Positions 19,237-29,407 are shown, counted from the stretch's first letter. The stretch is 64,000 bases of DNA from Spirochaetota bacterium (GCA_026415295.1 JAOAHJ010000008.1:50365-114364), one strand, 5' to 3'. Notes: generated from the letters alone by a model not told the origin. Program-made: numbers and translations.

Positions 19237-20802
19237 TTAGATTTTTATTTTTAACCCTTTGATAAAAGTTTCAACAATTAATTTATCGAATTTTTTACCA
19301 ATATTTTCTTTTAGTTCCTTTGCAGCATCTTCAAAAGATAATCCCTTTCTGTAGGGTCTATCTGAAACCATAGCATCAAATGAATCTGCAACAGCACCTA
19401 TTTTAGCAAAAAGAGGCAACTTATCACCTTTTAATCCCATAGGATAGCCAGAACCATCAATTTTTTCATGATGAGATAATATAAATGGAAGTCCTTTTTT
19501 TAAATATTCAATTTCTTTAACAATATTATACCCTATAATAGGATGTCTTTTCATTATATTGAATTCTTGATCATTTAATGGACCTTTTTTAAGAATGATA
19601 TTTTCAGGTATCCCTATTTTACCAACATCGTGGAGAATTGAAGCAAGTCTAATTATTTTTAGATCTTCTCTCGATAGCTTTAGCAATTTCCCTATTAATA
19701 ATGAAAAATTAGTGACTCTTTGAGAATGACCTTTTGTATATGGGTCTTTTGCTTCAATTGCAGAAGCTAAAGCTAATGTTGTTTGTAAATAAGTGTCATT
19801 AATCTTCTTATAAAGAAAAATATTTTCAATAGTTATTGATATATTGGATGCAATAGATTGAAGAATATCGTAATCATTATAATCAAAACTTTTTTTGTCA
19901 GAGTTTCTTAAAAGAATGATACAACCTTTAAAATATTTAGTGTTAAAAGGTGTAATTATTAAGGAACCAAAGTCAGGTTTTAAAATTTTAAAAGTGTCTT
20001 TAAATCTAATATCCTTTTTAATATCATGAATTAACAAAGATAATTTGTTTTTTATAACAAATGAAAAAATATCATTATCTAGTTTCCAACTATTTTTTAT
20101 TATTTTTTCGAAAAATTTGGATGAAATAATTTTAAAAAATAATTTGTTTGTTTTTTCATTAAAAAGAACAATTGCTCCATAATTTGCAATTATTCTATCT
20201 ATAGAGATTTTTAAAATATATCTTAAGTTTGATTCAATATCAATATTAAAGTTTAATCTTTTATTGGAGTTAATAATTAATTGTAAATTATCTTCTTTTT
20301 TTTTAATTTTAATTTGAGAAATTAAAAAGTATAAATAATGATTATAGCTGTTAAAAATATTGTTTAATAATGGATTTAAGGTACTTTCTAAATTAGTTTT
20401 TTCTTCATTTAAAAATAATATATAAACCCCAAGTTTTAAAAAAAGATAGTTAATTGGTATAATTAAATAATGTTTGGGAAAATTTGAATATATATTTTTA
20501 ATTATTCTTGGTTTAGCCGTTTCAACAATTAGATTAATAATTCCTTCTTCAAAAAGTTTTTCTATATTTAGCATGGTTTCACTATTAAAATTAAAATTAG
20601 AATGAAATTCGAGATATTTTGCAAAATCAGAATCATAAATATAAAAAATAAAATTTAAATTTGATTTTAAATTTAATGCCTTTGAAATTAAATCTAATAT
20701 AAGATCTATTAGCTTTTGTAGAGAGAGTTCAAAATCTTTATCTTTATTTAATATTTCTAAAATATTTAAATTAGAAACATTGTTATTATTTGATTCTTCC
20801 AT
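19237..20802 (-). CDS. GAF-like + HD-GYP domain protein (cyclic-di-GMP phosphodiesterase candidate)
   Basis: A 521-residue soluble signalling protein. Residues about 175-330 look like a GAF-type sensor. Residues about 335-521 are an HD-GYP domain with KGHSQRV, SILHDVGKIGIPENII, LSHHEKIDGSGYP and AVADSFDAMVSDRPYR, so the metal-binding and GYP motifs are complete. Complete motifs in this family predict hydrolysis of c-di-GMP to GMP. It is the second gene of a minus-strand pair with the HDOD protein, 20 bases downstream of it, with no clear SD. It could partner the GGDEF protein at 24711-25811. Confidence 0.9.
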   Translation of the reverse strand: MEESNNNNVSNLNILEILNKDKDFELSLQKLIDLILDLISKALNLKSNLNFIFYIYDSDFAKYLEFHSNFNFNSETMLNIEKLFEEGIINLIVETAKPRIIKNIYSNFPKHYLIIPINYLFLKLGVYILFLNEEKTNLESTLNPLLNNIFNSYNHYLYFLISQIKIKKKEDNLQLIINSNKRLNFNIDIESNLRYILKISIDRIIANYGAIVLFNEKTNKLFFKIISSKFFEKIIKNSWKLDNDIFSFVIKNKLSLLIHDIKKDIRFKDTFKILKPDFGSLIITPFNTKYFKGCIILLRNSDKKSFDYNDYDILQSIASNISITIENIFLYKKINDTYLQTTLALASAIEAKDPYTKGHSQRVTNFSLLIGKLLKLSREDLKIIRLASILHDVGKIGIPENIILKKGPLNDQEFNIMKRHPIIGYNIVKEIEYLKKGLPFILSHHEKIDGSGYPMGLKGDKLPLFAKIGAVADSFDAMVSDRPYRKGLSFEDAAKELKENIGKKFDKLIVETFIKGLKIKI

Positions 20803-20822
20803 AAAAATATGAGTATTTAAAA

Positions 20823-21890
20823 TTATTCAATGGCAACTTTTAAAATCTCATTATCCTCCATATTTGTTTTAACTTGTTCTATATATTTTTCAATATCAGT
20901 TTTGTTAAAATCTTTTTTAAATCTTTTAATTATATTAAAAGAATGCATTGATATTTTTGGGGGCATATTATCTCCATCAAATCCAATTTTTGCTAATTTA
21001 ACAATACTATTGGCGAGGTTGACAACACAAATATTTTCTTCGAGTTTTTGAGATAAGTTTGTTGCATGATGGAATCTTATAGGATAGATAAGTTCTTCAG
21101 GTAAGTTCCATCTTTTACCAAGTCTAAATCCTATAATACTATGGTCTATCTTAATGAGCTTTTCTTCTGCTTCTATAAATGATAAATTATTTGAAGATGC
21201 ATAATATAAAATTTTATTCATTTCTTCAGGGAAATATGAATCCAAAATAACTTTACCAATGTCATGCAAAAGTCCAGCTACAAAAAGCTCACCAGGAATT
21301 CCAACACCAGCATCTTCAGAAATAATTTTAGAAGCAACCGCAACTCCTATAGAATGTGACCAGAATGCTTCCCTTGGAAAATTACTTTTCTGTTTGATAC
21401 TCTTAAATGCATCAAATACAGAAGCAGATAGAGCTAAATTTTTTACTGCATCGAATCCAATAATTACAATAGCTTGATCTACAGTTTTTATTTTTTTTTC
21501 AAACCCATAATATGCAGAATTAACAAGTTTTAATGTTTTAGCAGTTAAACTTTGGTCAGAATTAATAATTGCTCCAATCTGTTTAGCTGTTGATTCTGGA
21601 TCATTTATTAGAGATAAAATTCTTTGGACTACAATGGGTAAAGTAGGTAAATCTTGAATAGAATTGAAAAGCTTCTCCAGTCTTTCCTCAAAAGACTTTG
21701 TATCTGATTGTTTTGCTAGATTATCTTTATCTATATTTTCAACTTGTGTTGAATTTGAAATACTAGAATCACTTAAATCAATATGAATAAAATTCTTACA
21801 ATTTGGACATGGAAAAGCAACTTTTCTTCCTAATAAAGGCTTTTCGTTAAGATTAAATTGTGTATTGCATTTGTTACATTTAATAATCAT
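20823..21890 (-). CDS. HDOD domain protein with N-terminal zinc ribbon
   Basis: A 355-residue protein. Residues 1-about 38 form an MJ0042-type zinc ribbon (CNKCNTQFN ... CPNCKNF). After a polar linker, residues about 85-290 are an HDOD domain with LPTLPIVVQRILSLI, SAYYGF, GFDAVKNLALSAS and LHDIGKVILDSYFP. HDOD proteins act as signalling scaffolds in chemotaxis, c-di-GMP and stress pathways and usually lack demonstrated enzyme activity. It leads the minus-strand pair with the HD-GYP gene and has no visible SD. The specific role is unknown. Confidence 0.87.
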   Translation of the reverse strand: MIIKCNKCNTQFNLNEKPLLGRKVAFPCPNCKNFIHIDLSDSSISNSTQVENIDKDNLAKQSDTKSFEERLEKLFNSIQDLPTLPIVVQRILSLINDPESTAKQIGAIINSDQSLTAKTLKLVNSAYYGFEKKIKTVDQAIVIIGFDAVKNLALSASVFDAFKSIKQKSNFPREAFWSHSIGVAVASKIISEDAGVGIPGELFVAGLLHDIGKVILDSYFPEEMNKILYYASSNNLSFIEAEEKLIKIDHSIIGFRLGKRWNLPEELIYPIRFHHATNLSQKLEENICVVNLANSIVKLAKIGFDGDNMPPKISMHSFNIIKRFKKDFNKTDIEKYIEQVKTNMEDNEILKVAIE

Positions 21891-22089
21891 ATTTTTAAAA
21901 TAATATAAAAATATAAAAATTTCAAGTTAATTTTCGGAGAAAATTCTTATTTTAATTAATAATATTAAATTTATTATTAATAATGGATTTAAAAATTAAT
22001 TGACATAAAATAAAAAAAAATTATAAATATTACTGCAATTAAACGATAAAATATTCATATTATATAATCTTTAATAGATTGGATTTATT

Positions 22090-22707
22090 ATGAAAAGAAA
22101 ATTATTAAAATATTTAACTAAATTGATTTTACTTTTAATTTTTATTTTATTTGTTTCCCAAACTGATCAAATTAATGAGTTGATAAATCTATATAACCAG
22201 AAAAAATATTATGATGCTGAAGTTTTAGCTTTATCTTTACTTGAATCTAATCCTGAAAATATAAAAATATATGAAATTTTAAGTTGGTCGTTATATAGAC
22301 AAAATAAATTTAAAAAAGCTATAGAATATAGTAATCAAGGATTATCTATAGAACAAAATAATATATCTTTGCTTAATGTTAAAGGTAGAGCACTTATAGA
22401 TAGTGGCAGTTATATAGAAGGTGCTAAAATATTTGAAAATTTGCTTACTTTAAATAGTCAAGATGCATGGAACTATTATTTTTATGGTAAAAGCCAGTTT
22501 TTTCAAAATAAGTTTTATAGTGCTATAGTAGCTTATGAAGCAGCATTATATCTAAAAGACGATGTAGAATATTTTTATTATTATTTAGGATTATCTTATT
22601 ATAAAGTTGGTGAAAGGAAAAAAGCTCTTGAAATTCTTGAAAAAGGAAAATCAAAATTTCCATATTATCAAAATATTAATAATTTGATTATAGAAATAAA
22701 AGGTTAA
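22090..22707 (+). CDS. Exported or membrane-anchored TPR protein
   Basis: A 205-residue protein with an N-terminal hydrophobic signal or anchor (residues about 9-23) after a basic start. Helical TPR-like repeats follow to the end (YYDAEVLALSLLESNPEN, FKKAIEYSNQGLS, YSAIVAYEAALYLK, ERKKALEILEKG). It probably sits in the periplasm or on the outer face of the inner membrane as a protein-interaction scaffold. It precedes mtaB by 32 bases, so cotranscription is possible. No catalytic motif is seen. Confidence 0.8.
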   Translation: MKRKLLKYLTKLILLLIFILFVSQTDQINELINLYNQKKYYDAEVLALSLLESNPENIKIYEILSWSLYRQNKFKKAIEYSNQGLSIEQNNISLLNVKGRALIDSGSYIEGAKIFENLLTLNSQDAWNYYFYGKSQFFQNKFYSAIVAYEAALYLKDDVEYFYYYLGLSYYKVGERKKALEILEKGKSKFPYYQNINNLIIEIKG

Positions 22708-22739
22708 GTAAAATTTTCTAAGAATAAAAATATAATTAA

Positions 22740-24101
22740 ATGTTAAATTTTTATTTAAAAACTTTTGGTTGTAGATTAAATATTGCAGAGTCTGAATCAA
22801 TTGCTTTTCAATTAAAAAGGAATAATTTTGCTGAAACTTTTGATAAAGAAAAAGCTTCAGTTTTTATAATAAACTCTTGTACTGTAACATCTAATGCAGA
22901 TAAAAAAGTCAAAAATTTTGTAAATGGTTTAAAAAAGTATGGTAAGCCTATATTTATAACTGGTTGTGGCAATTATCAAAATATCCCTGAGAAAAATATT
23001 TTTTTTATAGATAACAATCAAAAAGGGAATATTGTTAAAATAATTATAGAATATTTTAATGAAAAAGGGAATAATGATCAATTATTTTTAAATCTTGATA
23101 AATATGAAAATAATCAATTTTTTGATCCATCTTACGAGAGCATTTATCATACAAAAGCTTTTTTAAAAATCCAGGATGGATGTAATCAAAATTGCTCTTA
23201 TTGTAAGGTTAGATTAGTTAGAGGGAAATCTGTTTCTCTTGAAAAAGATAAAATTATTGATTATATTGAAAGATTATCAAATTCAGGCTTTAAAGAAATC
23301 GTATTAACAGGGGTTAATCTATCTTCTTATAATTTTAAGACTGAAAGAAGTATTATTAATTTTTCTGATCTTATTGAGGATCTACTAAAAAAATTTGAGA
23401 ATAAAATATTAATAACATTGTCTTCTCTTGAGGTTAATTTTTTAGATGATAAATTTTTTGAACTTATAAAAAGTTACTCTATTAAGCCATATTTTCATTT
23501 GCCTATTCAATCTGGTTCTGAAAAGATATTAAAATTAATGAATAGGGAATATAAGATTTCCGAATATATTAGAATAGTTGATAGAATCAGAAAAATAAAA
23601 AAAAATTCTTTTATATCTACAGATGTAATAGTTGGTTTTCCATTAGAAGATTATAAGGATTTTAATAAAACTTTGAATATATGTAAAGATTTAAGTTTTA
23701 GTTATATGCATATATTTCCATTCTCTTTTAGAGAGGGAACAGAAGCTTATAAAAAATATTATTCTAATAAAATTGATGAAAAAATTATAGAAGAAAGGAA
23801 ATTTGAGCTTGAATCTTTAAATTTTATCTTGAATAAACAATATATTGTAAATTTAATTAAAGAAGGCTCTGAAGGTTACAATAAGTTTTTAATAGAAAAT
23901 AAATTAGAAGTAAATAATAAGCTTTATTTAATTGGAACAAATTATTATAATATAAAATGTATTTTGGAAACTAAAATTGAGAAATTATCAGATAATTCAA
24001 TATTTTCTATTGGTGATTATTTATATAATAAAGATATTAAATATTTTTATAAAAGAGATTTAAACGATAAAAAAGGAATTTTATATGGTTCTTGGTATTG
24101 A
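22740..24101 (+). CDS. mtaB: tRNA t6A37 methylthiotransferase (MtaB-type radical SAM)
   Basis: Radical-SAM enzyme predicted to convert t6A37 to ms2t6A37 in tRNA. The N-terminal domain has the three cluster cysteines in FGCRLN, NSCTVT and TGCGN. The radical-SAM cluster motif is CNQNCSYCKVRLVRG near residue 143. A C-terminal TRAM-like strand region follows residue about 385. The phrases NSCTVTSNADKK and KIQDGCNQNCSYC favour the MtaB branch over MiaB or RimO. Length is 453 residues. Its 3' end overlaps rnhB by 17 bases. There is no clear SD. Confidence 0.88.
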   Translation: MLNFYLKTFGCRLNIAESESIAFQLKRNNFAETFDKEKASVFIINSCTVTSNADKKVKNFVNGLKKYGKPIFITGCGNYQNIPEKNIFFIDNNQKGNIVKIIIEYFNEKGNNDQLFLNLDKYENNQFFDPSYESIYHTKAFLKIQDGCNQNCSYCKVRLVRGKSVSLEKDKIIDYIERLSNSGFKEIVLTGVNLSSYNFKTERSIINFSDLIEDLLKKFENKILITLSSLEVNFLDDKFFELIKSYSIKPYFHLPIQSGSEKILKLMNREYKISEYIRIVDRIRKIKKNSFISTDVIVGFPLEDYKDFNKTLNICKDLSFSYMHIFPFSFREGTEAYKKYYSNKIDEKIIEERKFELESLNFILNKQYIVNLIKEGSEGYNKFLIENKLEVNNKLYLIGTNYYNIKCILETKIEKLSDNSIFSIGDYLYNKDIKYFYKRDLNDKKGILYGSWY

Positions 24102-24714
24102 TGAAGCTGGAAGAGGGCCAATTGCTGGTCCTTTAGTTGTAGGGGGTGTAATTTTTGATAGTAATAAATATTTTTTAGATGATTCAAATTATTTAAGTAT
24201 TAGAGATTCAAAGATTTTGACTCCCAGTAAAAGAGAGGAATTATTTAAATATATAAAGTCAATATCTATTTTTTCTGAAGTTGTATGTTATAACAATAAA
24301 ATTATTGATAAATATGGAATTTCTTATGTTTTAAAGCTATCTATAATAAAAATAATAGAAAAAGCATTTGAGAGGGGACTAAAATTATCAAAAATTATTT
24401 TTGATGGTAATTTTAATCCAATAAAAAATAGTTCATTTTATAAGGAAAATATTTTAGATAAAGAAATAGTTTTTCAAAATATTATTAAAGCAGACAGAAA
24501 AATTAAAGAAGTTTCTGCTGCATCAATTTTAGCAAAAGTAATTAGAGATAGAATTTTGAAAGGATATTCAAAGGTTTATCCACATTATAGATTTGAGAAA
24601 AATAAAGGCTACGGTACAAGTGAACATATTGAATTAATAAAAAGATATGGTTATTCTGAAATACATAGAAAAAGCTTTTTAATCAAGAACCTTAATATTC
24701 AGAATTTGTTTTAA
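24085..24714 (+). CDS. rnhB: Ribonuclease HII
   Basis: Cleaves the RNA strand of RNA:DNA hybrids and removes single misincorporated ribonucleotides. It has 209 residues with the catalytic Asp6-Glu7 in GIDEAGRGPIAGPLVVGG, the third acid in IIFDGNF, and KADRKIKEVSAASILAKVIRD. The C-terminal HIELIKRYGYSEIHRKSF is typical. Its start lies inside mtaB (17-base overlap), and its stop overlaps the end of the convergent GGDEF gene by four bases. Confidence 0.95.
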   Translation: MVLGIDEAGRGPIAGPLVVGGVIFDSNKYFLDDSNYLSIRDSKILTPSKREELFKYIKSISIFSEVVCYNNKIIDKYGISYVLKLSIIKIIEKAFERGLKLSKIIFDGNFNPIKNSSFYKENILDKEIVFQNIIKADRKIKEVSAASILAKVIRDRILKGYSKVYPHYRFEKNKGYGTSEHIELIKRYGYSEIHRKSFLIKNLNIQNLF

Positions 24715-25811
24715 TTAATTTTATTTTGTTCATTTCCTATTTCATTTATTTTATATACTATGAATTTGTTATTTTTGTTAACTATTGTTTTATTTTTACC
24801 TGTTTTTTTTGCATAATACAGAGCTTTATCCGCAAGTTCTATAAAATCGTTTGGTGTTATATCTTTTTTTTCTATACTACATACACCAGCAGATATAGTG
24901 AATTTTATAAGTTTGTTATCATAATAAAATGATGAATTCTCAACTTTTTTTCTAATTCTTTCTGATATTTCATAAGCTTTAAATGAATCACATCTAGGTA
25001 ATAAAATGGAAAATTCTTCTCCTCCATATCTTACAGGAAGATCTATATTTTTTCTTATAGATTCAGATATAATTCTAGCAAGTTGAATTAAAATAAAATC
25101 TCCTGTTACATGTCCATATTTATCATTTATCATTTTAAAATTGTCAATGTCCATAATAATAAAAGAAAATATTTCATTGTACCTTTTATATTTTTCTATT
25201 TCTTCAATTAGTCTTTGAATTAGATAATGATAAATAAATAAACCTGTTTTAAGATCAGTTATTGCTTTAAGATAGTTTTTTTTGTTTTGAATAGCAATAG
25301 ATGCAAAATTAATTATTGTAGAAATATATTCTATATCTTCTTGTGAATATTTTTTATTGTCAGGTTGAGCAGAGAAAAGAATCATCCCAAAAACTGATTC
25401 AATAGTTTTAATAGGGAAGACAATTTCTGGTTTAAAAGGAACAAACTCATTTATGATATGAGAAGGTATAAGAAATGAAAAAGTAGAAAAGTCTAATTGA
25501 TTAGGATGGGAAAGAAAAAAATCTACTATTTGTGAAAAATCAGTTATTTTAATATCTTTTTCTAGTGGTTGAAAATTTTTGTATGCATAATATTGAGGAA
25601 GTTGGTTTATTTCATCAGGGAAAAATACAATTAATATATACTCTGGTTTAAATTTTGTAATTAAACCATAAATAATTTCTTTAGAAATATTTTCTAATTT
25701 TTGCTCTGAAGCGATTATTAAACCAATTTCTAGTAAAGATTTTAAATCAGTAATCTTATTGTTTAACTTTTCAATAACAGCATTATCACTTATTTCTTCT
25801 TTTTTTTCCAT
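24711..25811 (-). CDS. GAF-like + GGDEF domain protein (diguanylate cyclase candidate)
   Basis: A 366-residue soluble protein. Residues about 20-190 resemble a GAF sensor domain. Residues about 195-355 are a GGDEF domain with IIMDIDNFKMINDKYGHVTGD and the active-site RYGGEEFSILLPR. The intact GGEEF predicts c-di-GMP synthesis from two GTP. At the usual inhibitory I-site position the sequence is KNID rather than RxxD, so product inhibition may be weak. It is convergent with rnhB (four-base overlap) and lies 20 bases downstream of proS on the same strand. There is no SD. Confidence 0.92.
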   Translation of the reverse strand: MEKKEEISDNAVIEKLNNKITDLKSLLEIGLIIASEQKLENISKEIIYGLITKFKPEYILIVFFPDEINQLPQYYAYKNFQPLEKDIKITDFSQIVDFFLSHPNQLDFSTFSFLIPSHIINEFVPFKPEIVFPIKTIESVFGMILFSAQPDNKKYSQEDIEYISTIINFASIAIQNKKNYLKAITDLKTGLFIYHYLIQRLIEEIEKYKRYNEIFSFIIMDIDNFKMINDKYGHVTGDFILIQLARIISESIRKNIDLPVRYGGEEFSILLPRCDSFKAYEISERIRKKVENSSFYYDNKLIKFTISAGVCSIEKKDITPNDFIELADKALYYAKKTGKNKTIVNKNNKFIVYKINEIGNEQNKIN

Positions 25812-25831
25812 ATATATTTAATTAAAATAAT

Positions 25832-27565
25832 TTATTTTATACAATATTTTGAATACTCTTCAAATAAATGCCATTTTATATGTTTTATGTAATCTTTATT
25901 TAATTCAATAAAAATGGATTTTTTATCTTTTCTATATCTTAATTCAATAATATTGTTTTTCAAATTTTTTTCGGAAATTATAAGTTGGAAAGTTGTACCT
26001 ATCAAATCTGCATCAGAAAATTTTACTCCCGGAGATTCATCTCTATCATCATATAGAACATCAATACCGTTTTTTTTAAGATCTTTATAAATATTTTCGA
26101 CAAATTCATTATTATTTTTAAGTAAAGATATAAAATGAATCTCAAATGGAGAAACTGTTATTGGCCAAATGAGTCCATAATCGTCATGTGATTCTTCTGC
26201 TATTGCAGCCATTAACCTTCCAATACCTATTCCATAAGAACACATTTCTGGGATTATTGCTTTCCCATCTTTATCTAAAACTTTAATATCATAAGATTTG
26301 GTGTATTTATCCCCTAATTGAAATATATTACCAATTTCAATACCTCTTTTTATTGAAAGTTTACTTTTACATTCGGGGCAGTTTAAATTTTCATTAACTT
26401 CATAGAGATCTGCAATTTCATATTTTTCAATATGATCTCCTAAATTAAAATTTAAAATATGATAATCTTTTTTATTTGCTCCTACAACGAAATTTTTTAT
26501 GCTTAGTATTGATTTATCTAATATTACTCTAATATTATTATTGCTATTATCAATGTTTTTAATTGAAGAAAATCCAGGAACACAACCTATACTTTTGATT
26601 TCTTCATCAGTTGCAAATCTTATATTTTTTGTTTTTAAATAATTTTTTAATTTTGTTTCATTTAAATTTAAATCCCCTCTAATAGTAATGAAGATAATTT
26701 TTTTATTATCTTCATCATAGTAGAAAAGAGCTTTTCCTGTTTTGTGTAAAGGAATATTCAAAAATTTTGCTACATCTTCGATTGTTGATTTATTTGGAGT
26801 ATATACTTCTTCCTCTTTTTTTAATTCTTCTTTTTCTTCTGGGAAAAAAGCTTGAGCAATTTCTCGGTTAGCTTTATAACCACATTTATCACATATAATT
26901 AATGTATCTTCTCCATTTTCAGATAAAAGCATAAACTCATGTGCTAGTTTACCCCCCATCATACCAACATCGGATCTAACTGATATAAAGTTTTTAAGAC
27001 CAACTCTAGTAAAAACATTTTCATAAGCCCTGTGAACTTCATAATAGTATTTATTTAATTCTTCTTTATCTATGTGAAAAGAGTAAGCATCTTTCATTGT
27101 AAATTCTCTAACTCTTATTAAACCTCCCCTTGGTCTTGGTTCATCTCTATACTTTAATTGAAATTGATATATCATAAATGGGATTTGCTTATATGAAAAT
27201 AATTCTGTTTTTGCCAAAAATGAAACTGCTTCTTCATGTGTCATTGCTAAAACCATATCTTTTTCATTTCTATCTTTGAATCGAAATAATTCTGGTCCTA
27301 TGCTTTGATATCTCCCAGTTTTTTCCCACATTTCTTTAGGATTGATTGATGGTAATAGAACTTCTTGCCCATCAATTTTATTCATTTCTTCTCGAATAAT
27401 ATTGATAATTTTATTGGTTACTTTAAACCCTAGAGGCATTATAGAATATATTCCAGATGCATTTTGTCTTATAAATCCAGCTCTATATAAAAGAATATGG
27501 GATATAATTTGAGCATCTTTGGGGGCTTCTTTTAATCTATTACCAAATATTTTTGATAGAAGCAT
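25832..27565 (-). CDS. proS: Prolyl-tRNA synthetase (bacterial type)
   Basis: Class II synthetase charging tRNA-Pro. Motif 2 reads FQLKYRDEPRPRGGLIRVRE, and motif 3 lies in EMCSYGIGIGRLMAAIAEE. Between them (about 235-385) is the editing INS domain of the bacterial form, with TGKALFYYDEDNKKI and VGANKKDYH. The anticodon-binding domain ends the protein. Two ATGs lie six bases apart. AGGA abuts the first (27571) but is six bases from the second (27565), so the second is chosen, giving 577 residues. It is followed by the GGDEF gene after 20 bases. Confidence 0.96.
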   Translation of the reverse strand: MLLSKIFGNRLKEAPKDAQIISHILLYRAGFIRQNASGIYSIMPLGFKVTNKIINIIREEMNKIDGQEVLLPSINPKEMWEKTGRYQSIGPELFRFKDRNEKDMVLAMTHEEAVSFLAKTELFSYKQIPFMIYQFQLKYRDEPRPRGGLIRVREFTMKDAYSFHIDKEELNKYYYEVHRAYENVFTRVGLKNFISVRSDVGMMGGKLAHEFMLLSENGEDTLIICDKCGYKANREIAQAFFPEEKEELKKEEEVYTPNKSTIEDVAKFLNIPLHKTGKALFYYDEDNKKIIFITIRGDLNLNETKLKNYLKTKNIRFATDEEIKSIGCVPGFSSIKNIDNSNNNIRVILDKSILSIKNFVVGANKKDYHILNFNLGDHIEKYEIADLYEVNENLNCPECKSKLSIKRGIEIGNIFQLGDKYTKSYDIKVLDKDGKAIIPEMCSYGIGIGRLMAAIAEESHDDYGLIWPITVSPFEIHFISLLKNNNEFVENIYKDLKKNGIDVLYDDRDESPGVKFSDADLIGTTFQLIISEKNLKNNIIELRYRKDKKSIFIELNKDYIKHIKWHLFEEYSKYCIK

Positions 27566-27716
27566 AAGCATTCCTTTTAAAAAATTATTTTATATTCTTA
27601 TTAAATTTATTTAATTAAAAATTATTTCATAGTCAAGTAAAATAATTTTTAAAATTATGTTGAAAATAAAATAAACTTATTATAAAATATTTTATAAAAG
27701 AAAAGAGGGAAATTTT

Positions 27717-28496
27717 ATGATAATTAAGTGGAATAATAAAATGATTTTGTCTTTTATAATATTATTTTTATTAATGCAGTTTTGTTTATTATCATCATGC
27801 TATTCTATTGTTAGTGATTTAATTGAAAGTAAAATTGAGCAGAAGATTAATCAGAAGGTATCAAAAACATACGTTTATAATGAAGTTAGATTTATTTTAA
27901 ATTATAATTTTTTTTATGGAACTATATTTTATTTAGATGATTATAAAGAAGGTTTTGGAACAATATGGGAATACTACATTTATGATAAAGATAAAAAAAA
28001 TACAGAAACATTTAAAATTGAAAGAGCATTACTTAAAAAAACAAAAGATAGACTTTTATTTAAACTTGGTTATATGAGGAAAGATGGAGATTCTTTTTAT
28101 GAAGTTTTGACAGATTATAATTTTAATGTCCTTGATATATGGGTATATGATATTGAATCAAAAAAAGTTTACCATTATACATATGAACCACCAAAAACAA
28201 AAGAACAAACAACAAAAAAAGAAAAAGATAGTGATGAAAAAGTATTATTTGATAAGAAATATTTTATAGGTAAAGAAAATTTAAAAATTGCAGGAGAAAC
28301 CTATAATTGTGATTATTATAAAATTATAGTAAAAGATGATAGTGGAAAAACTGTTACATATGAATTCTGGTTAACAAATAAAATTCCTGGAAGAATTGTT
28401 AAATACAAATTTATTGATGTTGCAGATAATAATTATTTTGAAGCTTTATTAATAGAAATAAGATACAATTATAAAATAAATTGGTCTGATTTTTAA
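27717..28496 (+). CDS. Predicted lipoprotein, outer-membrane-lipoprotein-sorting-like
   Basis: A 259-residue exported protein. The N terminus has a hydrophobic signal ending in LLSSC, a plausible lipobox with Cys28. The rest is beta-rich, and KIPGRIVKYKF near the end recalls the W...VPG..VK pattern of LolA-like hypothetical proteins. An internal Lys/Thr/Glu-rich loop (about 160-180) is low complexity. AGAGGG lies before the ATG. It converges on the nucleoside phosphorylase with a four-base overlap. I do not recognise a specific family. Confidence 0.6.
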   Translation: MIIKWNNKMILSFIILFLLMQFCLLSSCYSIVSDLIESKIEQKINQKVSKTYVYNEVRFILNYNFFYGTIFYLDDYKEGFGTIWEYYIYDKDKKNTETFKIERALLKKTKDRLLFKLGYMRKDGDSFYEVLTDYNFNVLDIWVYDIESKKVYHYTYEPPKTKEQTTKKEKDSDEKVLFDKKYFIGKENLKIAGETYNCDYYKIIVKDDSGKTVTYEFWLTNKIPGRIVKYKFIDVADNNYFEALLIEIRYNYKINWSDF

Positions 28497-29212
28497 TCTT
28501 TACCAATATTATTACTATTTATTGTTTCTAAAATAATTTTGATCATTGAATCAACACCTTTTTTTATAATATCTTTTTCAGCTCTAATACCTTTATATAC
28601 AAGATCTGAAACAGTTAAAATAGTTGCACTTTTAGTTCCATGTTTAGCGCATATTGTAAATAAAGCATAAGATTCCATTTCTACAGCCAAGGTCCCATAT
28701 TTTGAAAATTTTTTATAAAGATCAAAAGATTCCTCATAAAAAGTTTCACTTGTTAAAATAGGGCCAACAAATATATTATAGTTTAAACTTTTGGATTTTT
28801 CATATATTAAAGATGTTAAAAAAAAATCTGGAATCCCTGAAAAGCAAGCACCATTAAAAAAGAAACTATTTATATCATGACTTGAATGAGCACCAGATAC
28901 TAATATTAAGTCTCCAAGTTTTAAATTTCCTAATAATGAACCACAAGTCCCAATTCTTATAAAATATTTCACTCCTAACATATGTAATTCTTCTACTATT
29001 ATTGATAGTGAAGGAGTTCCCATTCCAGTTGCTTGTATGGATACTTCTGTATCTTTATATAATCCAGTATATCCATATAATAATCGATTTTCATTATACA
29101 TTCTAAAATTTTGTAGATAATTTTCTGCTATATATTTAGCTCTTAGTGGATCTCCTGGTAGTAAAACAACTTTAGCTAAATCGGATTCTTTAGCTTCTAT
29201 ATGTATTGGCAT
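28493..29212 (-). CDS. deoD: Purine nucleoside phosphorylase, DeoD type
   Basis: Phosphorolyses purine (deoxy)nucleosides for salvage. Its residues match the DeoD pattern: His4, Gly20 and Arg24 in LLPGDPLRAKYIAE, Arg43, the GMGTPSLSIIVEEL block, RIGTCGSL, AVEMESYALF and the TVSDLVYKG acid. The length of 239 is normal for the hexameric family. The residue after the catalytic Asp is Leu rather than the His seen in E. coli. AGGGGA precedes the ATG. It is monocistronic and tail to tail with the lipoprotein gene. Confidence 0.93.
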   Translation of the reverse strand: MPIHIEAKESDLAKVVLLPGDPLRAKYIAENYLQNFRMYNENRLLYGYTGLYKDTEVSIQATGMGTPSLSIIVEELHMLGVKYFIRIGTCGSLLGNLKLGDLILVSGAHSSHDINSFFFNGACFSGIPDFFLTSLIYEKSKSLNYNIFVGPILTSETFYEESFDLYKKFSKYGTLAVEMESYALFTICAKHGTKSATILTVSDLVYKGIRAEKDIIKKGVDSMIKIILETINSNNIGKD

Positions 29213-29385
29213 AAAAGTCCCCTTTTTAAAATAAAATAAGTATTTACTATAAGAATAGTAGAAATAAAAAAAAAATCAAAATTTAGAAATATATTAATTA
29301 TTATAATATATTATAAGATTAGAATTTATAAATATTTTTTATTTAAATAAAAAAAAAATTTTATTTTTAAAGTTGATTTTTTTAA

Positions 29386-29407
29386 AAAGTACTTTATATT
29401 TTAAAGT
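29386..29407. promoter_or_regulatory. Candidate operator upstream of the membrane protein / winged-helix pair
   Basis: AAAGTACTTT (29386-29395) is a perfect 10-bp palindrome. ACTTTA (29391-29396) is also repeated inverted as TAAAGT (29402-29407). These nested symmetric half-sites lie 34-55 bases before the start at 29441, in promoter territory. They are a plausible binding site for the winged-helix protein encoded two genes on. Confidence 0.4.
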
